From positions 101,543,489 through 101,607,488 of the forward strand of contig CM058237.1 of NCBI GenBank assembly GCA_030180135.1: 64,000 bases of DNA, written 5' to 3'. Under the pieces are notes generated by a model. That model ran no database searches. It was not told the DNA's origin and worked only from the letters and a program-made list of their open reading frames with translations. Made by a program: the position numbers and the translations under genes. This document shows positions 48,111 through 59,038 of the stretch, one piece after another. The stretch comes from Orychophragmus violaceus (lineage: Eukaryota; Streptophyta; Magnoliopsida; Brassicales; Brassicaceae). Each line of letters starts with the position of its first letter. The stretch's first letter is position 1.

Positions 48111-48777
48111 TGTTGGAATTGTGTCCAGTAATCTCGGTACTGTCTCTAGAAAGTAAGAGTATGTCAATGATCAGACATAAGTCATATAATACTGAGGGTC
48201 ATGATGGCTTGCTAGAGTCCGCTCATGATCTATAAGTCTTGGACTTATTGCCTTTATTATATGATCCCATATGGGTCACACGCCTAAGCTAACAGGAAAA
48301 TGTGTAGGAACGGTTTAGCAGAAGTACGGTAAAAGTGCTAGGCATTTACTGTACTTAGAGAGAATAAAACGGTTTAGCCACTGTGTGTCGATCGATACAC
48401 AAGGTGTGTCGATCGACACAGTGCGCGAATGCCATCGAGTTAATTGGTGTTTGGGCCAAATGGCCCAAACGGAACCGGACTAGTTTTATAAATAAAACTC
48501 GAGTTCAGAACCAAAAACCCTAGCCGAAAACTCTCTCTCCCTCTGCGCCGAGTTCCCCTAGTGGCCTAGCAGCCTTCTTCCTGATTGGTGTGCGTGTGTG
48601 AACCTCTGGAGGAGTTATCTCTCGGTGGCTCTCTGATCTCTGACATACCATCTCTTTCCGCTGCAAACAGGTATAAGGTGAGATCTATCATTGTTTCTAT
48701 TCTAGAGAACCTAGATCAGCATGTTTAGGTTAATCTGAATCTGAGAATTGAATCAGGATTGACTAAACATTCCTTCA
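48111..48777 (+). repeat. Copia C 3' LTR
   Basis: 667 bp from TGTTGGAATTG to CATTCCTTCA. Palindrome pair starts are 48385 and 48406. Confidence 0.92.
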
Positions 48778-48782
48778 AGCAG

Positions 48783-49252
48783 GACATACTATATGTAGGT
48801 AAGGCCGTTGCAACTGCTTTAAGAAGCACTTCTTTGCCCGCTGGAGATAAAAACCTCGTGTACCAGTTTTCCAGTTTATGTTGAACCCGTTGGACAATGA
48901 AGGCAAAAGCTTCGTATTTATTTCGACCAATAGCTTCAGGTAGCCCCAAATAACGCCCAAATCCTCCAAGGTGGGTGATACCGGAGATTGCGGAAAGTTC
49001 ATGTTGGATATTGGGTGGAACCGACTTACCAAAGAGGATTGCAGATTTCTGGTAATTGATGTGTTGTCCAGAGACATTAGAGTAGAGCTGAAGGAGGTAA
49101 AGAAGCCTTCTACAATCAGGGACCGTTGCTGGGCAAAACAAAAGGGAATCATCTGCAAAAAATAAGTGAGTAAAAGCCGGACCACTGCCACTAGCTTTAA
49201 AACCGGAGAGAGTGTGATGAGATTGAGCAGTTGAGAGCAAGGAGGAGAGACC
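48783..49252 (-). pseudogene. LINE ORF2 middle part (reverse transcriptase active site)
   Basis: Minus frame HTLSGFKASGSGPAFTHL, then the catalytic FADDSLLF box, HINYQKSAILFGK, YLGLPEAIGRNKY and AGKEVLLKAVATALPTYSM. The left end continues as (MSC)FLLPKR beyond Copia C. The right end continues as CAEGL beyond Athila D. No stop inside. Confidence 0.9.
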
Positions 49253-50445
49253 TGATAGGTTCTAAGTTTTACCCTATTCTAAACTGCAAGTGCACAGTAT
49301 CGTCAAAGTAGTATATAGGGTTATCGAATCCACAGGGACACTTGGTCTCAATAGAATCAGGAACGTAGAGATTAATACTAGAAATAAGCAGATGGTGAAG
49401 TAAATAAATTGCGAAGCAAGAAAGTAAACAGTAGCAAGTTGGTTGTGAAAGCAATAAACTAAAAGCGTCAAGCCTAGGGTATTCTCAGGAAATCAGACAA
49501 GCAGACAAGTTAATCAGTCAGGATCAAATTAAACTCAGTTCTAGAACTCAAATCACGGAAATAGAATTAACCAAATCTCTTTGCGAAAACTCTCTTAGTC
49601 TAAGTGCAGTAACCCAAATCTCTTTGCGATTACTAACAGATTAAACTAGCATTAAGTTCAAGTTCGATATGTTCACAATTAAACTAAACCAAATCTCTTT
49701 GCGAATAATTTAATTGCTCAACCTAAATAGTTCAGATTCTAAAACACACTCTCGTGTCGAATTTAGCAACCTAAGATCTAGATTCTAATTGATCAGGTTA
49801 GAACTAGCATTAAGCACAATTTAGTTTGAAGAACATTCTAATCATATGAATCCTTAACTGAATTAAACAAGTCTAGCAAGTCATCAAACCCTAATGAGAA
49901 ACCCTAAACTTAACTATGGATCTACTCAGACATGATTGATGAAAACATAATCATAGAAATAATAGATTGCATATAAGAGAATAAAATATCAAAGGGGTTC
50001 GAAATCTTCTCCAAAATAAGTGAATACAGGAAATAGATCAGCCCCAAAAGCTCTAAAAATCTCTTAGCTCTAAGTATGAAAGCGTAAACAAATTAAACAC
50101 CAAAATCCTCTATATATAGGCTTAATCTCGGCTGGGGCTTCTGTGTAAATACTGGAACTATTCTGGGCCTCTTTGCAAATCTTCATAACTTGTTAAACCG
50201 ACGTGTACGGCCTATCTCGCTAGTGTGTCGACCGATGCACAAGGTGTGTCGGTCGATGCTTGATCAATAAATCGGACAGTGAGTTAAGCTCTTGGCCAAA
50301 ACGTCCCAAAAGTCCCAAAATGCTCCAAATATCTCCAATTAGCTCCAAACCTGATTAAACCTGTAAAAGACTCTAAACGAACACAAAAGACACTAAAAAC
50401 ACATCTATATCATGGTATAAAATGGGTAAAAACCATGATATATCA
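49253..50445 (-). repeat. Athila D 3' LTR
   Basis: Palindrome pair starts are 50225 and 50246, with the spacer between the two sites almost the same as in the Copia C LTR. Confidence 0.93.
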
Positions 50446-51769
50446 ACTCCCCCACACTTAGCCTTTGCTTGCCCTCAAGCAAAACAGAGAACTAAAATGC
50501 AGTGAAGAGGTTTGAAAACTCTTCAGAAACTCATTTTGTCGTAGAAGCAGCAGCATTCAGATTCCCCTTAGTAATCCACATGAAAGAATCAATCCACAGA
50601 CATCAAGACCAACATATACTTCCCCCACACTTAGCAACTGTCCTAAGTAAACACTACAATCACATTCACGCATTCAAATTCTCCCTACTGACTTCTGCAT
50701 ATATTTAAGTGCGGTCTCACCTAAGGGGTATCGATCTAAAGGCACATGGATTCTTACCTTGCCAGCTCTAGACCACCAAACTGTCTTTCTTTAGTCCCTT
50801 TCTTCTCTTTCCCTTCCTTAACAACTGATTTTTCCCCACTGGGTATCATTTTATTTTTTTTATCAGTGTTCTTCCCGTTTTGGGGTGTACTTTGGACACA
50901 TTCCATGGATCACATGAGAGAAAATAGTGTTTGCTACCATTCCCATGACCACTTCGGAGTTACTAACTCATCCGCAGTTTATTATCTTTTTTTTTTTTTA
51001 CTTTATGGAAGGGGAGAAGGGAACCAAATAGGACAGGTTTACAGGCTGTGTCAGAACCAACAAGGAAGTCCGACATAAAGTATACCAAGCCCTTAGGTGA
51101 GAAATCTAAAGTCAGGATTAAATTGAAGTCAGTAAAGGATCCTCTGATACTTGAAGCGATGTGGGTGTTCTCAGTAGGCTGATCTGTGTCTGGGTTTTCT
51201 AATAGTCATAGATAATCTGCAGCTTCATCCCAATGGTTACTTAAGTTCCTGCAAATGCTGCTAATCTTCTCAAAAAATCATTGTTTCCTACTTAAACAAA
51301 TTTTGACTCAAAAAACAAATTTGTAAAATTTAACTGACTCTAAGAAAACAAAAGAAAGTAATTAGTAGAACCTCCCCCACACTTAAGACACACTGTCCCC
51401 AGTAGTGTCAAGCAAGGGATTGGTTAAAAGAAAGAAAAGAAAAATTTGTTAATGGAATGGTTAGTTCTCTCGGGTTTTTTCCTCTGTCGCAGTCAGGCAT
51501 CGATCGTTGCACTAGGTGCACCGACCGTTGCTGTGCGATTTTCGTTGGGGATCGATCGTTGCTCAGGACCGCAACGATCGCTGCAATGCAATTCTTTCGT
51601 ATTGTGACGCACTGCGTTTTAATCCGAGACCTGCAAACAAATCTCACCAAAACCAGAAACAAGCGTAAAATCCTATGAAAATACTAAAATCAAAATGCAA
51701 AAACGAAAACAGTGGGTTGCCTCCCACTCAGCGCTCTTTTAACGTCAATAGCTTGACGTTTCAGCCGAT
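50446..51769 (-). other. Athila D interval between pol and 3' LTR
   Basis: Non-coding by inspection. Two CCCCCACACTTAG polypurine-like stretches (about 50450-50460 and 50620-50634) and a third at 51373-51385 suggest duplicated tract sequences. Palindromes start at 51497, 51518, 51549 and 51571. No transmembrane or env-like frame was recognised. Confidence 0.6.
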
Positions 51770-53146
51770 CTAGGTGGAGGGTGCATCATCCAGAGGCAGA
51801 ATCTGACCTTCTGGAATTTCGGCCTTAGCCCAATAATGCTTCACCCTCTGTCCATTCACAGTGAATTCAATACCATCCTTACCAGTTAGAACGACAGCTC
51901 CATACAGACGCACTTCTTTGATTGTGAAAGGACCAGACCACCTTGATTTCAGCTTTCCTGGAAACAAATGCAGACGAGAGTTATATAAAAGTACCTGATC
52001 ATTAGGCTCAAATTGTCTGGAGACAATCTTTTTGTCATGATATGCCTTAGTCCTCTCCTTGTACAGCTTTGAGTTCTCGTAAGCAAAATGTCTAATCTCA
52101 TCCAACTCATTAAGCTGCACTAATCTCCTTTCCGCAGCAGACTTAAGATCAAAATTCATCTGTTTCACTGCCCATGCTGCTTTGTGTTCAAGCTCCACTG
52201 GAAGATGACATGCTTTTCCATATAGCAGATGGAATGGAGTGGTCCCAAGTGGTGTTTTGAATGCTGTCCTGTAAGCCCATAATGCATCATCTAGCTTTGC
52301 TGCCCAATCCTTCCTTGTCTTTCCAACTGTCTTCTCAAGGATCTCTTTGATCTGCCTGTTAGAAACCTCAACTTGTCCACTGGTTTGAGGGTGATAAGGA
52401 GTAGCGACTCAGTGATGAACTCCATGCTTTTTCAGCAGCTTCTCGAAGACCTTATTGATAAAATGAGATCCTCCATCACTAATCACTATACGAGGCACTC
52501 CAAATCTGGGGAATATGATGGTCTTAAACAGCTTAATGACCACCGAAGAATCATTGGTTGGACTAGCTATTGCTTCAACCCATTTAGACACATAGTCCAC
52601 AGCAACCAAGATAAATTTATTCCCATAGGATGAGGGAAAAGGACCCATGAAATCTATGCCCCAGCAATCGAAAACCTCAACTTCCAGAATGAAATTCTGA
52701 GGCATCTCATGCTTCTTGCTGATTTTCCCTCTCCTCTGACAAACATCACACTGAGAGACGAAAGAATGAGTGTCTCTAAACATTGTAGGCCACCAGAAAC
52801 CTGCTTGCAGAACTTTAGACACAGTCTTAAATGTAGCAAAATGCCCAGCATAATCTGATCCATGACAGTGGAAGAGGATGTCTGGAACTTCTGATTCAGC
52901 AACGCATCTCCTGTACATGCCATCTGAGCAGTGCTTGTAGAGATAAGACTCATCCCAGTAGTACCTTCTAAGCTCTCTAAAAAACCTTTTCTTTTCATAA
53001 CCCTTCAGATCATCTGGTTCAGTCTCAGCAGCATGGTAGTTGGCTATATCAGCATACCATGGTCGATCAGAGGTTGCTACAGCAGAGATTTCGAAGTCAT
53101 AATTCCCAATTCTGATCTTGAAGGACTCTCGGCTCGTATCGGGTAT

Positions 53147-53230
53147 GCATCGATCGTTGTGCGTGCATGTGTCGATCGTTGCTTCCCCGATACTTGTGTC
53201 GACCGTTGCCAGTGTGGCATCGATCGACAC
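53147..53230. repeat. Four CGATCG palindromes inside Athila D pol
   Basis: Starts 53147, 53169, 53196 and 53217 (distances 22, 27 and 21) lie in the linker between RNase H and integrase. They are translated as an Asp/Thr-rich segment (SIDATLATVDTSIGEATIDT). Confidence 0.9.
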
Positions 53231-54915
53231 AGTGCGAATTTCCCGACAGTTCTGCAACTCTCCTCCCAAATCCATCTGAAAAACTGCACCAATCATGTTG
53301 ACGTTTTCCTCGGGCAAATAATCATTTATGGGCACGTCTTCCTCAACTAGCATCCTTGAAAGATGATCAGCGATTCCATTCTCAACTCCCTTCTTGTCCC
53401 TCACTTCAATATCAAACTCCTGAAGCAACAGAATCCATCTCAACATTCTCGGCTTAGCATCCTTCTTCTGCATCAGATACTTCAAGGCTGAATGATCAGT
53501 ATGAACAACCACCTTAGAGCCAACAAGATAGGGGCGGAATTTCTCGAAAGCAAAAACAACAGCTAACAGCTCTTTCTCTGTGGTTGCATAGTTTCTCTGC
53601 GCATCATCTAGTGTCCTACTAGCGTAATAGATAGCATGAAGTTTCTTATCTTTCTTCTGTCCTAGAACAGCTCCTACAGCAAAATCACTCGCATCACACA
53701 TAACCTCAAAAGGTAGATCCCAATCTGGTGGCTGAACTATTGGAGCACTCACTAATGCCTGCTTGATCTGTTCAAATGCAGTCTAGCAGTCTGCATTGAA
53801 CTCAAATTTGGTATCCTTACACAGCAAAGCAGTTAGTGGCCTAGCAATCTTACTGAATTATTTGATGAAACGCCTATAGAAACCAGCATGTCCTAGAAAG
53901 CTTCTAATAGCTTTAACAGAATCAGGCGCCTGAAGATTTGTCATTACCTCAATCTTAGCGCGGTCCACTTCGATTCCTGCTTCAGATACTTTATGCCCAA
54001 GAACAATGCCATCTTTGACCATAAAGTGGCATTTTTCCCAGTTAAGGACCAAGTGTTTTTCTTCGCACCTAGTCAGCACCTTGCACAGATTATCTAGACA
54101 TTCATTGTAAGATGATCCATAGACTGAGAAATCATCCATGAATACCTCCATAAAGTCCTCAATCATATCAGTGAATATGGACATCATGCATCTCTGAAAG
54201 GTGGCATGAGCATTACAGAGTCCAAAAGGCATCCTACGGTAAGCGAATGTGCCATATGGACAAGTGAAAGTAGTCTTTCCCTGATCTTCTGGGTGGATAG
54301 GAATCTGAAAGAAGCCTGAGTATCCATCGAGAAAGCAGTAGTAAGGGTGATTGGCTAACCTCTCCAGCATCTGATCGATGAAAGGCAAGGGAAAGTGATC
54401 CTTTCTGGTTGCAGCATTCAGCTTCCTGTAATCTATGCACATCCTGTGTCCCGTTACAGTCCTAGTAGGTATCAGCTCGTTCTTCTCATTCTTCACAACT
54501 GTAACTCCACCTTTCTTAGGCACTACATGGACTGGACTTACCCAATCACTGTCTGAAATAGGATAGATGATTCCAGCATCCAGGAGTTTCATAATCTCCT
54601 TTTTAACCACTTCCTGCAGATTAGGATTAAGCCTTCTCTGATGCTCAACATATGTCTTAGACTCATCCTCAAGGTGTATCCGATGCATGCACAGCTCTGG
54701 TGAGATACCTGAAATGTCATCAAGAGAATAGCCAAGAGCTTTGCGATGCTTGCGCAGCTTTCTTAGCAGTAAAGTGAGCTCTGCGTTGTTTAAACTAGCG
54801 CTTACTATCACTGGATAAGTTGAATTCGGTCCAAGAAACGCGTACCTTAGCCCGGATGGAAGTTGTTTCAACTCTATTTTCGGAGCCTTTCCCTCTGCCC
54901 AGTCTGCGTCGCCTT

Positions 54916-55981
54916 GCAACGACCGATGCTTGGTGAGTGTCGATCGTTGCATCGTCGTGTCAGATACTTCCACCTGCATTGCAACTTCAACAGAATCCAT
55001 CAGTCTTGTATAGCACATTGCTGGCTCGTCCTGTAGGTACTCCAACTCCATTATAGAGCTCAGTAAAGCTCTTTCTAGTGGATCTTTAGCATGGGACTGG
55101 TGAAAGTACTCTGCAGCTAATTCACCAATTGTGTCCACATAGAAAGTCTGTCCGTCGATGGTTGGTCTCTTCACCAGCTTGTTCATATCAAAACTCATCT
55201 TCAGATCACCCACATTCAGGACTATTTTACCTCTCTGATAGTCAATCATCGCACCAGCTGTAGCTAAGAAAGATCTGCCCAAAGTTAGTGGATCCTTTGG
55301 TTCCTGTCCATACTGTAGAACCACAAAATCAGTAGGAATCGCACATTGGCCAATCATTATAGGCACATCCTCCAATACTCCTTCGGGAATCCTGATCGTT
55401 CTGTCTGCTAGAACCAGTGATATCCTAGTGGGTCTGAAATCAGTCATACCGAGCCTCTTGGCAACTGAGAGTGGCATGAGATTCACACTAGAACCAAGAT
55501 CACATAGGGATCTTTCGAACCTCTCTCTGTAAATAGTACAATCTAGTACAAAGCTCCCAGGATCCTTTAACTTCTCAGGAGTTCTGCCCTGAATTACTGC
55601 ACTGCATACCTCACTGATCATCATCACACTCTCTTCATCAGTCCATTTTCCAGCAATCATATCTTTAAGGCATCTCCTCATCATAGGCGAGGTATCCATG
55701 GAGTCAAGCAAAGGTAATTCAACTTTCACCTTTTTTATGAACTCTTTGCATTTGGCATACTGCCTCTTGTTCCTAGCCTTCCTGAGATTCTTGGGATAGG
55801 GTATTTTAGGCTTGTAAACTCTTTCGGTCGACTGTTTCGATTTCTCTGGTTTTGAATCCTCAGCAGTCGCCTTGCATCGACCGTTACTGGAATTGTGTTG
55901 ATCGTTGCTGGGCGACTTCGCGACGACAGTTTCTACGTTATCGCTTTGCGTCGACCGTTGCTTGGGTGCATCGACCGATGC
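54916..55981. repeat. Three CGATCG palindrome pairs inside Athila D gag-pol
   Basis: Pairs have starts 54916/54937 (21 bp), 55874/55895 (21 bp) and 55948/55968 (20 bp). They fall in variable linkers around the protease region and keep the frame open. Confidence 0.88.
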
Positions 55982-57593
55982 ATCGCGAATGTCACGAATT
56001 TCATCTTCCAATTCTTCAATCTCCACGAGTTCCTCAACGCTCAGCTGCCTGTTTTGTTTAGGTAATAGTTCCTTACCACTTCTCAAAGTCACTGCATTGC
56101 ATTGGTACTTGGGATTAGCGTCCGTTCGTCCTGGGAGATATCCATCTTCCCTCTGAGCATGTCCAGTAATTCTTGCAACCTTAGCATCAAGCTCTTTCAC
56201 GTGGGTGCTCAGGAATTCAAACTTCCCATTCAGCTTCTCATAGACATTATCTACCTTTTTGTCGAAGTCTGCAGCACTCTTAACCTGATTCTCCAGCACC
56301 TGTTCCAGCATCATCTCTATCTTACTCTTATGAGCAGTGGCTGCAGGAGGAGGCTGATAAGATGAAGATCCATAGGTTACTTGATTTCCTGTGAAGGTAT
56401 TCCTTTGTCCTCCACCGGAAAATCTGTTCCCAGATTGATATCCAAATCTGTTTCCTTGGAAACCAGATCCTCCGATGTAATTCACATCTTCTTCCTGAGT
56501 GTCCTCCTCAGTCTGAATTACTTCTACTTCTTGAGCAAAGTGGACAGCTTTCTTCTCACCTAGAAGATTGCAGATTTTATCCATCCTGGATCTCAATTCA
56601 GCCATCTCTGAGTTATCAACACTTCCACCAGATTTCTTCCTCCTCTCATCCATAGTCTTGCAACTGTTGCTACTTATTAGATTCTCAATCAACTGTTTAG
56701 CTTGTGTAGGAGTCCTGGTGTTGAAGTTAGCATTACTGGAATTGTCCAGCGCAGACTGATATGGCAGATCTATGCCTCTGAAGAAAATACCTAGCAATGT
56801 GACTTCACTGAATCCATGGTGTGGGCAGTCACGCTGATACTTCCTAAATCTCATCCAAGCAGCTTTTAAAGGCTCCACAGCTCCTTGGGAAATGTGAGAA
56901 TGTCCTGTCTGGACTGGTCTGAACGCGCATCATCGTAGAAATGTCTCAGGAACTCACTTTTCAGTGCTGCCCAAGTGGTAAACTGACCAGGTGCCAGTTG
57001 CTTCAGCCATGCACTAGCGTCTCCAGCGAGACTGTAAGGAAAGAGCTTAAGGAACAGATAATCCTGGCAAACTCCATCATACTTCATGCCATTGATTATG
57101 TCCTCAAACGAATCAATGTGGTCTATAGGCTGCTCTGTTGGATGTCCATGGAAGGCATTCTGTTTCATCAGCGAGTAGTAGATGGTCTTGATCTCAAAAT
57201 CCTCCCTCTCGAAACCGGGAAGTACTAAGGCTGTTCGGTTTCTATGAAATTCATCTGGTCTGTTGTAATCAGCCAAAGTCCTTTCATGGACAATCATCTG
57301 TCTACCTTGAGCTTGACCTTGCACATGCGGTTGTGGCTCAGGTGGGTCAGGGATCACGTTCCCTTCAGCATCAACCCGATGCCCAGCAGCATTGTACGGG
57401 TTGTTATCTTGGTCCCTCAGGGTACCTTCAGCATCTGGTATCAAGATCAGACATTCTCGTACCATTCTCTCTCTCTTTTCTCTTCTGATAGTTCTTTCTA
57501 GACGTCCAAGTTCCTCTAGTCCGAGATTAACTAAGCTCGAGTTCGGATTACTTCGAGTTTTCTGCGTTGGCATAAACTGTCTGTAATCGTCCA

Positions 57594-57679
57594 GCAACGA
57601 TCGATGCTATCAGTGCAACGATCGATTCAATCTCAAATCGCCTAGTGACGATCGACGCAAGGGATGCAACGATCGACGC
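57594..57679. repeat. Two CGATCG palindrome pairs at the Athila D gag start
   Basis: Starts are 57594/57615 and 57645/57666, both exactly 21 bp apart, overlapping the first gag codon and the leader. Confidence 0.92.
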
Positions 57680-57816
57680 AAGGCGAAAGTCGTACCTGCG
57701 ACAGAAAGAAACAGAGAAAAAGTTAGCAAATTATGAAAATAAAACGAAAAAAGCAAAAACAAAAAGAAAAATTTCTAGTAAAAACCCTAAGTTCGGTCCT
57801 ATCGAAGACTCTAAGA

Positions 57817-57835
57817 GTCCCCGGCAACGGCGCCA
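57817..57835 (-). other. Athila D primer-binding site
   Basis: TGGCGCCGTTGCCGGGGAC on the minus strand, the tRNA-complementary site usual in Athila/Tat elements, six bases from the 5' LTR. Confidence 0.92.
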
Positions 57836-57841
57836 AAAACT

Positions 57842-59033
57842 TGATAGGTTCTAAGTTTTACCCTATTCTAAACTGCAAGTGCACAGTATCGTCAAAGTAG
57901 TATATAGGGTTATCAAATCCACAGGGATACTTGGTCTCAATAGAATCAGGAACGTAGAGATTAATACTAGAAATAAGCAGATGGTGAAGTAAATAAATTG
58001 CGAAGCAAGAAAGTAAACAGTAGCAAGTTGGTTGTGAAAGCAATAAACTAAAAGCGTCAAGCCTAGGGTATTCTCAGGAAATCAGACAAGCAGACAAGTT
58101 AATCAGTCAGGATCAAATTAAACTCAGTTCTAGAACTCAAATCACGGAAATAGAATTAACCAAATCTCTTTGCGAAAACTCTCTAAGTCTAAGTGCAGTA
58201 ACCCAAATCTCTTTGCGATTACTAACAGATTAAACTAGCATTAAGTTCAAGTTCGATATGTTCACAATTAAACTAAACCAAATCTCTTTGCGAATAATTT
58301 AATTGCTCACCTAAATAGTTCAGATTCTAAAACACACTCTCGTGTCGAATTTAGCAACCTAAGATCTAGATTCTAATTGATCAGGTTAGAACTAGCATTA
58401 AGCACAATTTAGTTTGAAGAACATTCTAATCATATGAATCCTTAACTGAATTAAACAAGTCTAGCAAGTCATCAAACCCTAATGAGAAACCCTAAACTTA
58501 ACTATGGATCTACTCAGACATGATTGATGAAAACATAATCATAGAAATAATAGATTGCATATAAGAGAATAAAATATCAAAGGGGTTCGAAATCTTCTCC
58601 AAAATAAGTGAATACAGGAAATAGATCAGCCCCAAAAGCTCTAAAAATCTCTTAGCTCTAAGTATGAAAGCGTAAACAAATTAAACACCAAAATCCTCTA
58701 TATATAGGCTTAATCTCGGCTGGGGCTTCTGTGTAAATACTGGAATTATTCTGGGCCTCTTTGCAAATCTTCATAACTTGTTAAACCGACGTGTACGGCC
58801 CATCTCGCTAGTGTGTCGACCGATGCACAAGGTGTGTCGGTCGATGCTTGATCAATAAATCGGACAGTGAGTTAAGCTCTCGGCCAAAACGTCCCAAAAG
58901 TCCCAAAATGCTCCAAATATCTCCAATTAGCTCCAAACCTGATTAAACCTGTAAAAGACTCTAAACGAACACAAAAGACACTAAAAACACATCTATATCA
59001 TGGTATAAAATGGGTAAAAACCATGATATATCA
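57842..59033 (-). repeat. Athila D 5' LTR
   Basis: 1192 bp. Palindrome pair starts are 58813 and 58834. Confidence 0.93.
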
Positions 59034-59038
59034 AGACC

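Larger units (their letters stand above)
41384..48777 (+). mobile_element. Copia C: young Ty1/Copia element with intact gag, dead pol and damaged primer site
   Basis: 7394 bp with TSD AGCAG (41379-41383 and 48778-48782). The 3' LTR is 48111-48777 (667 bp). The 5' LTR matches it from 41384 to about 42015 and then lacks the last 35 bases. Three differences were seen in the 632 shared bases. A polypurine tract AAGTGGGAGAT precedes 48111. Gag is open; pol carries the same kind of decay as Copia B. The LTRs and leader carry the palindrome pairs that Copia B lacks. Confidence 0.93.
51770..57597 (-). pseudogene. Athila D gag-pol, one frameshift and three stops
   Basis: Gag starts at 57597 (MLDDYRQFMPTQKTRSN) and runs to 56866, where a frameshift leads into the 1006-codon frame 56878-53858. 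That frame holds the rest of Gag, the protease-like CDLGSSVNLMPLSVAKRL, and the reverse transcriptase (GGVTVVKNEKNEL, MCIDYRKLNAATRKDHFPLP, catalytic FMDDFSVYG). The pol frame continues through stops at 53858-53860, 53783-53785 and 52409-52411 with RNase H (FEVMCDASDFAVGAVLG, HTDHSALKYLM) and integrase (HCHGSDYAGHFA, CDVCQRRG, then WGIDFMGPFP and DGGSHF), ending at 51770. Linkers between domains carry CGATCG palindromes read as peptide. Nearly complete but not translatable as one protein. Confidence 0.93.
49253..59033 (-). mobile_element. Athila D: Athila-lineage Ty3/Gypsy retrotransposon
   Basis: 9781 bp. The minus-strand 5' LTR is 57842-59033 (1192 bp) and the 3' LTR 49253-50445 (1193 bp), with about seven differences seen by eye. 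The TSD is AGACC (49248-49252 and 59034-59038). The primer site TGGCGCCGTTGCCGGGGAC is at 57817-57835 and the polypurine tract GTGTGGGGGAGT abuts the 3' LTR. Gag-pol has Athila-type sequence. About 1.3 kb between pol and the 3' LTR holds no env-like gene. It inserted in the LINE reverse transcriptase. Confidence 0.95.

Noticed and set aside
54234..54440. Second minus-strand ORF in Athila pol
   Set aside because: Out-of-frame shadow of the reverse transcriptase coding sequence.
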